Assembly (NCBI RefSeq): GCF_019195455.1
Contig: NZ_JAIMBW010000001.1
Location: 2,480,001-2,544,000 of the forward strand
DNA: 64,000 nucleotides
Reading direction: 5' to 3'
Origin: Gymnodinialimonas phycosphaerae
GTDB lineage: Bacteria; Pseudomonadota; Alphaproteobacteria; Rhodobacterales; Rhodobacteraceae
Position numbers and translations under genes: made by a program. Shown here one piece after another: positions 27,294-36,486 of this stretch. The notes beneath the pieces are model-generated. The model was given only the letters and a program-made list of their open reading frames with translations, was not told where the DNA came from and did no database searches. The stretch's first letter is position 1. Every line of letters begins with the position of its first letter.

Positions 27294-27865
27294 TTTTCAA
27301 ACCGAGAAGGCGCTGGTGCGCGCGTATCACGATGCGATCTGTAAGGCGCCGGTGGGGGAAGAGTCAGAGACCCTCGCCCGCTTCACCTCGCCCGACTGGT
27401 ACTGGCGCGGCATGCATCCGTTCCATGAACGGACCGGTGCGGAGGCAGTGGCGGACGTCTACTGGACTCCGCTGAAGACCGCCTTCACCCGCCTGCAGCG
27501 ACGCCCCGACATCTTCCTCGCGGGGCGCAACGAGATGGACGGGTTCAACTCGGTCTGGGTCGTCTCGATGGGGCACCTGATGGGGCTCTTCGACCGGCCC
27601 TGGCTCGGCATCCGGCCCACCGGGCGCATCACCATGCTGCGCTACGCCGAATTCAACAAGGTCGAGGACGGGAGGATCACGGAGACCGCGATGTTCTGCG
27701 ACATCCCGCAAGTGATGATGCAAGCCGGTCAGAACCCCTTCCCGCCGCAGACCGGCGCGCATCTGGTGCAGCCGGGCCCGATGACGCATGAGGGGCTGAT
27801 GTGGGACGCGCAGGATCCCGCAACGGGAGAGGCCACCCTCGCCGCGATCAACGCGATGCTCAACA
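27286..27865 (+). repeat. Tandem duplication, second copy of the 5' block
   Basis: Near-identical to 26271-26850. A second shared block covers about 28024-28272 against 27021-27269, now with an offset of 1003 bp because the divergent middle is 12 bp shorter. Confidence 0.85.
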
Positions 27866-28284
27866 ACCCTGGCGAGAAATTCAACGACCCCGACGAGGCG
27901 CGCCGCCTCGCCCGGGTCTGGCAGGACGACATGATCTGGTGGGGGCCCGCCGGGATCGGCGCGGCCTACACGATCCCCGGCTATATCCGCCAGCATGTCG
28001 AGCCCTTCGACGCGGCGCTTTTCGACGGCTACCGGTTCAACGGCCATCTCTGCCGCGTGGCCGAGGGGCATTTCGGCGGCTTCTTCGGGTGGGCCAACCT
28101 GACCATCAAGAACTCCGGCGGTTACATGGGGATGCCCGCCGGACCCGGCCCGGCCGACATGCGCGTCGTGGACATGTATCGCGAAGAGGACGGAAAACTG
28201 GCCGAGAACTGGATCTTCATCGACCTGTTGCACTGGCTGAACATGCAGGGGCTGGATGTCCTGGGACGGATGGATTCACTTTGA
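27286..28284 (+). CDS. Two-domain SnoaL-like (ester-cyclase-type) protein, paralogue 8
   Basis: A 332-residue near-duplicate of paralogue 7. Residues 1-193 are the same except for N to T near residue 51, the next ~55 residues differ strongly (NNPGEKFNDPDEARRLARVW in place of the partner's sequence), and the last ~80 are again almost identical. The ATG at 27286 lies inside the final codons of paralogue 7 (ATGCCTGA), so the copies are fused as an operon. The divergent middle covers the start of the second domain, suggesting the pair differ in substrate pocket or pairing surface. Confidence 0.75.
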   Translation: MPDFQTEKALVRAYHDAICKAPVGEESETLARFTSPDWYWRGMHPFHERTGAEAVADVYWTPLKTAFTRLQRRPDIFLAGRNEMDGFNSVWVVSMGHLMGLFDRPWLGIRPTGRITMLRYAEFNKVEDGRITETAMFCDIPQVMMQAGQNPFPPQTGAHLVQPGPMTHEGLMWDAQDPATGEATLAAINAMLNNPGEKFNDPDEARRLARVWQDDMIWWGPAGIGAAYTIPGYIRQHVEPFDAALFDGYRFNGHLCRVAEGHFGGFFGWANLTIKNSGGYMGMPAGPGPADMRVVDMYREEDGKLAENWIFIDLLHWLNMQGLDVLGRMDSL

Positions 28285-29026
28285 ACGGCCTCGGTCGGTC
28301 TGCAGGCACGCGGTAAACTTCTGTTGGCCGCAAGGTAGGTTGCCAACGCATACAATCCACGCCAGCCCTTTTCCTGCAAGCTGCGTCTTTTTGAGTGATC
28401 CGGCAGCATTTGAAGAGATGCTGTGCCTCGGGAAAGAGGCCATAGGTCTGCGGCTGAGCTGTAGAGGTTCACCGTTGAACTTGGCTAACTTCAGGCGCTT
28501 TTCTTTCCGAGTTATGTCCAACTAGGTGTGCCTAGCAAGTGACCTCGAAGACGGTCCAAGTCATTGACTTAGGATGACAGCCCCAACGAGCTTTAGTGTC
28601 GGGTATTGAATAGAACGCCTCTCCGCTACCATCAATCCAAGGCAATTTCCCCCTCTATCGACACATAGCGCTTGCGTCGGATCGATTTGTGTAACGCTCT
28701 GGTCCGTGATCACTGTCAGAGATCCGCATCAGACACGCATTCAGTTCCCGTGTCGGTTCTGATCGTTGACCACCGCCCAATTGCCGCAGACCCTTGTCGA
28801 TTGCACGATCCTTGCTCGTGCGCCAATTTCCGAACACCGGACGCCTCAGGCGCTCTCAGGGTTCCGTGACAGGGAGGGGACGTGGCGTGGCGCGGTGTTG
28901 GGACTGTCGCAGGGGGTAATTTCCCCTGCGCAAGATAGAGCGTCGAAGTGATTGCCCTTCCGATCAACTGCTCTTTCCCACAAGACTTGCGTTTCTGTTG
29001 GGATGCAGACTGTTTTCTTGAGGGTG
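28285..29026. other. Gene-free stretch at right end of the island
   Basis: No reading frame here has recognisable features. Composition is less GC-rich than the surrounding genes. It includes the right copy of the 36-bp repeat at 28596-28631. It may be remnant DNA of an old insertion; no transposase fragment was recognised. Confidence 0.5.
28596..28631 (+). repeat. 36-bp direct repeat, right copy
   Basis: Same orientation and nearly the same sequence as 798-833 (shared core ATTGAATAGAACGC, shared end CCGCTACCA). The two copies are about 27.8 kb apart and enclose the SnoaL/ABC island. Confidence 0.6.
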
Positions 29027-29977
29027 TCAGATCATCTCGGCTGCCGCATCCTCTGCTGGCAGGGGCGCGAAATCCGTCAAGGCATGGGGATCGGAGCGGA
29101 CGGCCATTTGCACATGCCGCATGAAAGCGCGCGCCGGTCGCGACTGCGGCCTGATTGTGGAAACTGCAAAGGACGCACTGTAGATGAATTCCGGGCGAAA
29201 AGGCCGGATCGCCAGGGTCGGATCATCGGGCTGCAAGACAGGAAAGGGGCACAAGACGGAAAACCCGACGCCCGCGCGCGCCAACGTCAGAGCGCTGACG
29301 GCGGTGCCAACCTCGGCCACCGGCCTCGTGCGCACACCGGCTTTGCGGAACACCTGATCCAACCGCGTGCGGACCATGAAACGACGGGTCAGATTGATGT
29401 GATCCTGATCATGCAGCAGGTCGGGCGTGATGACATCGTGGCGGGCCAGGGGATGATCGGGGGCCATCACACAGACCGCAAGGGACCGGTGAAAGGGGAT
29501 CAGTTCCATGGCGGAATGCGTCGCCTCGGCGAGTGTGAACCCCAGATCCAGCCGATCATCGACCAAGCGGTCGACAAGGTCATTGGAGGTACAAGTCTCG
29601 AGTGAAATCATCTGGCCGGGATGCAATTTCATGAAACTGGCAACGCAGTGACCCAGAAAGCGATGGGTCAGCGTGGGCGGGGCGGCCAGCCGCAGGGGTT
29701 GGCTGACCGGATCGCCGGGGTCCGTGCCATTGAGATAGGCCAGGGCATCGAACAGTCTGTCGAGGTTGTCGTTGAGGCGAAGCGCCTCGGCGGTGGGGCG
29801 CAGCCTGCTGCCGCGCCTCTCGAACAGGATGACACCCATATTTGCTTCGAGTTGGGCGAGCATCCGGCTGACGGCAGGTTGCGAGACACCCAACTTGTAA
29901 GCCGCCGCCGTGACCGTGCCGGCGGTGATCACGGCCCTTAAAACCTCATACTCACGGATGGATGCGCGCGACCTCAT
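29027..29977 (-). CDS. LysR-family transcriptional regulator
   Basis: A 316-residue LysR-type regulator. The N-terminal helix-turn-helix spans about residues 10-60 (GTVTAAAYKLGVSQPAVSRM), and the substrate-binding domain starts near residue 95. It is transcribed divergently from the peptide ABC operon at 30159, the usual arrangement for a LysR activator of its neighbour. The 181-bp intergenic region has an AT-rich dyad at 30012-30025. The likely effector is a peptide or N-acyl amino acid handled by that operon. Confidence 0.92.
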   Translation of the reverse strand: MRSRASIREYEVLRAVITAGTVTAAAYKLGVSQPAVSRMLAQLEANMGVILFERRGSRLRPTAEALRLNDNLDRLFDALAYLNGTDPGDPVSQPLRLAAPPTLTHRFLGHCVASFMKLHPGQMISLETCTSNDLVDRLVDDRLDLGFTLAEATHSAMELIPFHRSLAVCVMAPDHPLARHDVITPDLLHDQDHINLTRRFMVRTRLDQVFRKAGVRTRPVAEVGTAVSALTLARAGVGFSVLCPFPVLQPDDPTLAIRPFRPEFIYSASFAVSTIRPQSRPARAFMRHVQMAVRSDPHALTDFAPLPAEDAAAEMI

Positions 29978-30011
29978 TTCATCTTTGCCCCCGCCCTGAC
30001 ATCCACAAGTG

Positions 30012-30025
30012 TTATAAGTCTATAA
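30012..30025. promoter_or_regulatory. AT-rich dyad, possible LysR site
   Basis: TTATAAGTCTATAA has perfect TTATA/TATAA arms around a 4-base centre, in an AT-rich patch between the divergent LysR and ABC genes. LysR sites are typically such dyads with a T-N11-A core. Confidence 0.4.
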
Positions 30026-30158
30026 TAGCAAAGCATAGCTATTTCAATTTGAGATGCGCAGCCTTCGGCTGCGGTGAATGTCGTCCTTGGACACAAAAAC
30101 AGACCGGACGCGGATCCGATCACGGCAAATCCGGTGCGCCAACAGAGGAGTCTGCGAT

Positions 30159-31780
30159 ATGACCATTCCCGTCATCCGCCGTGTGGCCATTCTGGCCGTC
30201 GCGGCAACCCTTCCGGCCTTGCCGCTTGCGGCACAAGAACTGCGGATCGGACTTGCCTCCGAAGCAGCGTCCGCCGACCCGCACTTCCACAACGTGGGCC
30301 CCAACAACCAGTTGCGCCGAAATGTGTTTGAATCGCTCGTCGGTACAGATGAGACGCAGCAATTGCGCCCCCAGCTGGCGGCAAGTTGGGAAGCCACCAG
30401 CGACACCACATGGCAGTTCAACCTGCGCGACGACGTGACGTTCTCGGACGGCTCACCGTTCACGGCTTACGACGTAGTCTATACCGTGTGCCGCATTCCC
30501 GGCGTGCCGGACTCGCCGTCGCTATTCACGACCTGCACTGGCGCGATCACAGACCTGGAAGTCCCCGACCCCCACACGCTGATCGTCCATTCCGCAGCCC
30601 CCTACCCGTTGATGCCCACAGAATTGTCGACCTTCGGCATCATCTCGGCACAGGCCAACGGCGTGGACGGCGCAACCATCGAATTCAGCCCTGAGGGCTG
30701 TGGCGATCTGAACTATACCGCCACACAAGCCTTCAACGACGGTTTGGCCGCCATCGGCACCGGCCCCTTCCTGATGGAGAGCTTCCGCCGGGGTGAAAGC
30801 GTCGAGCTTGTGCGCAACCCCGACTACTGGGGCGAGGCCGCCCCATGGGAGCGCGTCAGCATGCTGCCGTTGACGTCGGATGGCCCGCGCCTGGCGGCAT
30901 TGATCGCGGGCGACGTCGATCTGGTGGAGCCCCCCCCTTGCAGGATCTTGAGCGTCTGCGCGCCGATGACACGCTGCGCGTCGTGCAGGGTATCTCGAAC
31001 CGGGTGATCTACATCCACCTAGACCATGAGCAAGTGCCATCGCCAATGATTACCGGCACCGATGGGGCCAACCCGCTGCAAGACATCCGGGTGCGCGAGG
31101 CATTGTCGATTGCCGTGAACCGCGATGCGATTGTCGAGCGGATCATGGGCGGCGTTGCCGTGTCAGCAGGAGAGCTGCTGCCGCCGGGCATGTTCGGTGC
31201 GCACGCCGAAGGCGATCTGCCGCCGGTGGCCTATAACGCCGAACGCGCCCAGGCGCTGCTGGCGGAAGCGGGCTATCCCAACGGCTTCGGCATCACCATC
31301 GGCACCCCCAATGACCGCTACATCAACGATGCACAGGTCGCACAGGCCGTGGCGCAGATGTGGGCGCGCATCGGGATCGAAACCGAAATCGACGCGTCCA
31401 CCGCGTCGACGTTCTTCTCGCGTCGGAATGCCTATGAGTTCTCGGCCTACCTGGCGGGTTGGGGCTCGGGCACGGGTGAGATGTCTTCGCCGCTCAAAGC
31501 GCTGCTGGCTACTCGCAACCCCGATATCGGCTTTGGCGGAACAAACCGGGGGCGGTATTCCAACCCGGCCATGGACGATCTGCTGACGCAGGCACTGGGA
31601 ACGGTCGACTACGATGCACGGCAGGACCTGCTGCGCGAGGCGTCGCGCATGGCGATGGAGGATTTCGCGATCATCCCGCTGCACTACGAAGTGACGCCTT
31701 GGGCGATGACGGCGGACATCGACTACGCCCCTCGGACGGACCAGTACACGCTTCCCTATGACGTGCGCCCCGTCCAGTAA
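30159..31780 (+). pseudogene. Peptide ABC transporter substrate-binding protein (family 5) with a frameshift
   Basis: The ATG at 30159 has AGAGGAG at 30144-30150 and begins a signal peptide ending PLAAQE. The protein is a family 5 (DppA/OppA-type) periplasmic binding protein; with the shift repaired it is about 540 residues, a normal length. The frame breaks at a run of eight Cs (30930-30937): nine Cs would read EPPPLQDLERL and join the two halves. The cause may be a homopolymer sequencing error, a slippery phase-variable tract or a true mutation. It heads the operon that continues with two permeases and two ATPases. Confidence 0.85.
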
Positions 31781-31802
31781 GGCCACGCCTTAGCCCATAG
31801 CT

Positions 31803-31831
31803 GCCCCGCGCCCCTGAAGGCCGCGCGGGGC
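31803..31831 (+). promoter_or_regulatory. Stem-loop between binding-protein and permease genes
   Basis: Arms GCCCCGCGC and GCGCGGGGC form a 9-bp perfect stem with an 11-base loop, 22 bp after the binding-protein stop and before the permease at 31866. It occupies the same place as the hairpins of the other importers. Confidence 0.65.
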
Positions 31832-31865
31832 GGCCCCAATCCTCCGGTTTCGGGACCCAGCGTCG

Positions 31866-32831
31866 ATGCTAGTCTTCCTTCTCCGCCGCCTTGCTCAATC
31901 AGTGTTTGTGCCGATTGCCATGATGGTCGTCGTATTCTTCGGCGTCTACGTGATCGACATCCTGATATCCCCCGACGCGCCGCCCGCCGAGGTTGCGGCC
32001 ACGATGGCGCGCTTCGGATTTGATCAACCGGTGTACGTCCAATTCTTCCGGTTCGTCGGCAACGCGTTGCAGGGCGATCTGGGGCGCAGCTTCGTCCATG
32101 GCGAAAGCGCTGTCAGCCTGATCCTGTCCTATATGCCCGCCACGCTGGAACTCGCAATTCTGGGCCTTTTCTTCTCGATCCTCATCGGTGTGCCCCTTGG
32201 CGTCTATGCGGGTTACAAGGCCGACCGCTGGCAAGGCCGCGCGATCATGACCGGGTCGATCTTCGGCTTTTCGCTGCCCAATTTCTGGGTCGGCATGTTG
32301 CTGATCCTGATCTTCGCGGTCGAGTTGCAATGGCTGCCCTCCACCGGGCGCGGTGACACGGTCGAGGTGTTTGGCCTGCGCCTGTCGATCTTCACATGGG
32401 ACGGATTGCAGCACATGCTTTTGCCCGCCCTCACACTGGCGCTCTATAAGGCGTCATTGGTCACGCGGCTGGCGCGGGCAGGTACGCAAGAGGCGCTGAT
32501 GCAGGACTATGTGAAGTTCGCGCGCGCCAAGGGACTGTCGGAAACGCGCATCCTTGTGGTGCATGTGCTCAAGAATATCATGATCCCGATCATCACGGTT
32601 CTGGGCCTTGAGTTGGGATCCATGATCGCCTTCTCGGTCGTGACGGAAACCGTCTTCGCGTGGCCCGGCATGGGCAAGTTGCTGATCGACAGCATCCTGA
32701 CGCTGGACCGCCCGGTGATCGTCGCCTACCTGATGATGACCGTGATCATCTTCATCGTGATCAACCTTGTCGTGGATGTGATCTACACGCTGCTCGATCC
32801 GCGTGTCCGGGTGAAGGGGAGCGCGATATGA
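31866..32831 (+). CDS. Peptide ABC transporter permease (DppB type)
   Basis: A 321-residue permease with an N-terminal helix (FLLRRLAQSVFVPIAM) and five further helices. The EAA-like loop FARAKGLSETRILVVHVLKN contacts the ATPases. It is typical of dipeptide/oligopeptide importers, and its last codons overlap the next permease start by 4 bp (ATGA at 32828). It is in full reading frame, unlike the genes before and after it. Confidence 0.93.
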   Translation: MLVFLLRRLAQSVFVPIAMMVVVFFGVYVIDILISPDAPPAEVAATMARFGFDQPVYVQFFRFVGNALQGDLGRSFVHGESAVSLILSYMPATLELAILGLFFSILIGVPLGVYAGYKADRWQGRAIMTGSIFGFSLPNFWVGMLLILIFAVELQWLPSTGRGDTVEVFGLRLSIFTWDGLQHMLLPALTLALYKASLVTRLARAGTQEALMQDYVKFARAKGLSETRILVVHVLKNIMIPIITVLGLELGSMIAFSVVTETVFAWPGMGKLLIDSILTLDRPVIVAYLMMTVIIFIVINLVVDVIYTLLDPRVRVKGSAI

Positions 32832-33639
32832 GCGCCAGTGCCCCCCCTGTTACCACCGCCGCCCAAGGCGACCACTGGCGGCGGATCAACATGGCGGCCG
32901 GTCTGGCCGTTGGTCTCTCGTTGGCCACCCTGCTGATGGGTGACGGGATCGCACTGCTGGCCGCGCGTATCATCTTGGCACGGATGAGCAGGGCCGCGAT
33001 ATCCTGTCGGTTATCCTTTACGGGCTCCGCGTATCGCTATCGGTGTCGATCTTTGCGACGCTGGCGGCGATGGCGATTGGCGTCGTGGTCGGCATCTATG
33101 CCGCTTGGGCCGGGGGGCGGACGGATTCAATCCTGATGCGGATCGTGGATTTCCAACTGTCGTTCCCCTCGATCCTTGTAGCGCTGATGTTGATGGCGGC
33201 GTTGGGCAGGGGCCTCGACAAGATCGTTATCGCGCTGATCATCGTGCAGTGGGCCTATTACGCGCGCACTGTGCGCGGCACCGCTTTGTCCGAGGCACGC
33301 AAGGAATACATCGACGCGGCGCGCGGACTTGGCCTGCCGTCGTGGCGGATCATCTTTGGGCATCTTCTACCCAACTGTATCCCGCCCCTGATCGTGATTT
33401 CGACGGTTCAGGTCGCCAACACGATCGTGCTCGAATCCTCGCTGTCGTTTCTGGGCGTCGGCGTACCCATCACCCAGCCATCGCTCGGACTACTGATCGC
33501 CAACGGCTACGATTACATGCTGTCGGGCCAATACTGGATGAGCATGTATCCCGGCGTGGCACTTCTGGCGATTGTCGCCTCGATCAACATGGTGGGCGAC
33601 AGATTGCGCGACACCCTTAACCCGAGGCTTCAGCGATGA
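32828..33639 (+). pseudogene. Peptide ABC transporter permease (DppC type), frameshifted near its N-terminus
   Basis: It begins with an ATGA overlap and a plausible N-terminal helix (AAGLAVGLSLATLL), but the frame changes before 32975. From there another frame gives YHLGTDEQGRDILS, the conserved DppC phrase, and continues as a normal five-helix permease to 33639. The stretch between the first helix and GTDEQGRD is shorter than the roughly 40 residues usual in DppC, so a small deletion together with the shift is likely. The gene may be inactive or the base calls wrong here. Confidence 0.8.
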
Positions 33640-34616
33640 GCGTTCTTGATGTGCGCGATCTGCAAACGCATTTCTTCACCGATGCCGGTGTCGTCAAGGC
33701 GGTCGACGGTGTCAGCCTGTCGCTGGATGAGGGCGAGGTTCTGGGGCTTGTGGGGGAAAGCGGCTCGGGGAAATCCGTCACCGGCTTTTCCATCCTGCGG
33801 CTCGTCGATCGACCGGGCCGGGTGGTCGGCGGGCAGATCAACTTCCGTGGCCAGAACCTGGCGGATCTGTCGGATCGCGAGATGCGCGGCCTGCGCGGCA
33901 AGAAGATCGCGATGATTTTCCAGGATCCGATGATGACCCTGAACCCGGTCTTGAGCATCGAAACACAGATGGTGGAAGCCGTGCGCACCCACGAGCGTAT
34001 CAGCCACGCCGCCGCAAACGACCGGGCGATCAAGACGCTGGCCAAGGTCGGCATCCCCTCTCCAACCGAGCGGTTGGAGGCCTATCCCCATCAGTTCTCG
34101 GGCGGGATGCGGCAGCGCGTGGCCATCGCCATCGCGCTGATCAACGGGCCGGATCTGATCGTTGCCGATGAACCGACGACAGCGCTTGATGTCACGATCC
34201 AGAGCCAGATCCTTGCCGAGGTGCAGGAATTGGCCCGAGAAACCGGCACCGCGCTGATCTGGATCACCCATGACTTGGCGGTTGTCGCAGGGCTCGCCGA
34301 CAAGATCTCGGTCATGTACGCGGGCCGGATTGTGGAAACCGGACCGACAGATGAGGTTCTGGCGGCACCGGGTCACCCCTATACCGCCGGGCTTCTCGGC
34401 TCGATCCCCGGCCATGGACGGCGCGGCGAGCGTCTGACCCAGATCCCCGGCATGGCGCCCAACATGGCGCGCCTGCCCGAGGGATGCGCCTTTGCGCCAC
34501 GCTGCACCCATGCTTCGGACGCCTGCCTTGTCCAAGCGCCTGCCATCACCAACGCCGGACCGGGCCGCGCGCTGCGGTGCCTGCACCCGCTGCTGTCTGC
34601 GGAGACCACAACATGA
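33636..34616 (+). CDS. Peptide ABC transporter ATP-binding protein (DppD type)
   Basis: A 326-residue ATPase: Walker A GESGSGKS, Q-loop IFQDPMMTLNP, signature SGGMRQR, Walker B VADEPTTALD. A cysteine-containing C-terminal tail, FAPRCTHASDACL, is typical of the oligopeptide family. It overlaps the permease before it and the ATPase after it by 4 bp each, and with that ATPase forms the heterodimeric motor. Confidence 0.95.
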   Translation: MSVLDVRDLQTHFFTDAGVVKAVDGVSLSLDEGEVLGLVGESGSGKSVTGFSILRLVDRPGRVVGGQINFRGQNLADLSDREMRGLRGKKIAMIFQDPMMTLNPVLSIETQMVEAVRTHERISHAAANDRAIKTLAKVGIPSPTERLEAYPHQFSGGMRQRVAIAIALINGPDLIVADEPTTALDVTIQSQILAEVQELARETGTALIWITHDLAVVAGLADKISVMYAGRIVETGPTDEVLAAPGHPYTAGLLGSIPGHGRRGERLTQIPGMAPNMARLPEGCAFAPRCTHASDACLVQAPAITNAGPGRALRCLHPLLSAETTT

Positions 34617-35611
34617 CCGCAATGTTGGAGTTGGACGGCGTCTCGCGCCGGTTCGAGAAGAAGCTTGACGGAGTGGAACGCCTGGCCCGCCGTCTTGGCG
34701 CGGATGTACGGGAAACCTGCGTCAATGCCGTTGACACGGCCAGTTTCACGATCACGCGCGGCGAGGTCGTTGGGTTGGTGGGAGAGTCCGGCTGCGGCAA
34801 GTCCACGCTGGGGCGGATGGTGGCGGGGCTTTTGCCGGTAAGCGACGGTGTGATCCGATTTGAAGGGGTCGATGTCACGGACGCGGCCAGTGCAAAGGCC
34901 CGCGAAAAGCGGCTACGCATCCAGATGATTTTTCAAGATCCCATGTCGTCGCTCAATCCACGCATGAAGGTGGTGGATATAGTGGGTGAAGCGGCCGTCT
35001 ACCACGGCATGACCACCCGGAAGGAGATGGCGGGGTATGTGGACGGGTTGCTGCATAAGGTCGGTCTCGACCCTGCCTTTGCACAACGCTACCCGTACCA
35101 GATGTCGGGCGGACAACGCCAGCGGATCGGCATCGCCCGCGCCTTGGCGGTCCAGCCCGAGTCCCTGATCTGCGACGAAAGCATCGCCGCGCTGGATGTG
35201 TCGATCCAGGCGCAGGTGATCAACCTGTTCCAGGATCTGCGCCAAGAGCTTGACCTGAATTATCTGTTCATCAGCCACGACCTGGGGGTCGTAGAGCATA
35301 TCGCCGACCGTGTGGTGGTGATGTATCTGGGCCGGATCGTGGAGATTGCGCCGACCGATGCGCTGTTCGACACCCCACGCCATCCTTACACGCGGGCGCT
35401 GCTGGATCAGGTGCCGCGTCTCGGTGCCGGGCGGCAAGCGTTTCGAACCGTCAAGGGCGAGATCCCGTCGCCCCTGAACCCGCCGCCGGGATGCCATTTC
35501 AACCCGCGTTGTCCCATGGCTGGCCCCCGCTGCCAGCGCGAGGCGCCGCGCACGATCACCGAGGGCGGCCATATGGTTGCCTGCCACTTGCATGACGGAG
35601 GGGTGGAATGA
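34613..35611 (+). CDS. Peptide ABC transporter ATP-binding protein (DppF type)
   Basis: A 332-residue ATPase with Walker [11 protein letters not shown]-loop [11 protein letters not shown], signature SGGQRQR and a tail with [12 protein letters not shown]. Walker B reads [10 protein letters not shown], where most DppF proteins have DEPTSALD: the proline and the following threonine are replaced, but the catalytic Glu-neighbouring Asp remains. ATG 34613 gives the ATGA overlap with DppD; the longer upstream frame is a shadow. Confidence 0.94.
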   Translation: MTAMLELDGVSRRFEKKLDGVERLARRLGADVRETCVNAVDTASFTITRGEVVGLVGESGCGKSTLGRMVAGLLPVSDGVIRFEGVDVTDAASAKAREKRLRIQMIFQDPMSSLNPRMKVVDIVGEAAVYHGMTTRKEMAGYVDGLLHKVGLDPAFAQRYPYQMSGGQRQRIGIARALAVQPESLICDESIAALDVSIQAQVINLFQDLRQELDLNYLFISHDLGVVEHIADRVVVMYLGRIVEIAPTDALFDTPRHPYTRALLDQVPRLGAGRQAFRTVKGEIPSPLNPPPGCHFNPRCPMAGPRCQREAPRTITEGGHMVACHLHDGGVE

Positions 35612-36486
35612 CCCAGACAATTCCCGGCGTACTCAGCATCCGCGGGACTGACATCCAGACCCTGCCGTTGGTGTTCGACAGCCCCCATTCGGGCACGGCG
35701 TACCCGGAAGACTTCAACCATGCTGCCGATCCCCTGACCTTGCGCCACGCGGAAGACACCCATGTCGCGGACCTTTGCGAGGGCGCAACGGCAGCGGGTG
35801 CTGTGTTGTTGGAGGCGCATTTTCCTCGCTCGTACGTGGATGCGAACCGCGCGCCGGACGACATGGACCCCGGTCAGATCGACGGCATCTATCCAGGCGC
35901 ACTGAACCCAACCGTCAAGAGCAGCCTTGGCATTGGTCTTTGCTGGACCCGCGTGCCACCTGCGGGCGGGCCGATGTACACCCGCCGCCTCAATGCCGAT
36001 GAGGTCGCAGCCCGCGTGGCGCGATACCATCACCCCTACCAATCCCGTCTGCGCACACTCCTCGACGAAAGCCATGCCCGCTGGGGGGCCGTTTGGCACA
36101 TCAACTTCCATTCGATGCAAGAGTTTGCCTCGGCCATGTCAACCCAGCACAAAGGCACGCCGCGCCCCGATTTCGTTCTGGGCGACCGCGATGGCACTGC
36201 CTGCGAGCCGGGCTTGACGGACACCGTGCAGGCTTTCCTGCAAGCGCGCGGCTATTCGGTCGCCGTCAACGACCCCTACAAGGGGATGGAGTTGATCCGC
36301 GCCAACGGAGACCCTGCGCGGGGACGGCATTCAATGCAGATCGAGGTCAACCGCAAGCTCTATATGGACGAGGCAACGCGCGAGCCCAACGAGGGTTATC
36401 AGGCGCTGAAGGAATGTTTCACCGCCCTCGCCCTGCACCTGTCAGACCATGTCACCCACCAGATCGAGAGGACCGCAGCGCAATGA
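35608..36486 (+). CDS. N-formylglutamate amidohydrolase family protein
   Basis: A 292-residue zinc amidohydrolase related to HutG-type N-formylglutamate deformylase. Recognisable parts are FDSPHSGTAYP near the N-terminus, the DANRAPDD segment, and NFHSMQE with a histidine in the middle. It overlaps DppF by 4 bp and the next hydrolase by 4 bp. In this context it most likely removes an N-formyl or similar acyl group from an imported amino acid or peptide rather than acting in histidine breakdown, since no hut genes are near. Confidence 0.85.
   Translation: MTQTIPGVLSIRGTDIQTLPLVFDSPHSGTAYPEDFNHAADPLTLRHAEDTHVADLCEGATAAGAVLLEAHFPRSYVDANRAPDDMDPGQIDGIYPGALNPTVKSSLGIGLCWTRVPPAGGPMYTRRLNADEVAARVARYHHPYQSRLRTLLDESHARWGAVWHINFHSMQEFASAMSTQHKGTPRPDFVLGDRDGTACEPGLTDTVQAFLQARGYSVAVNDPYKGMELIRANGDPARGRHSMQIEVNRKLYMDEATREPNEGYQALKECFTALALHLSDHVTHQIERTAAQ

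Noticed and set aside
28655..28967. Short minus-strand frames in the right flank of the island
   Set aside because: No recognisable domain, no ribosome site and no coding bias; kept as unassigned sequence.
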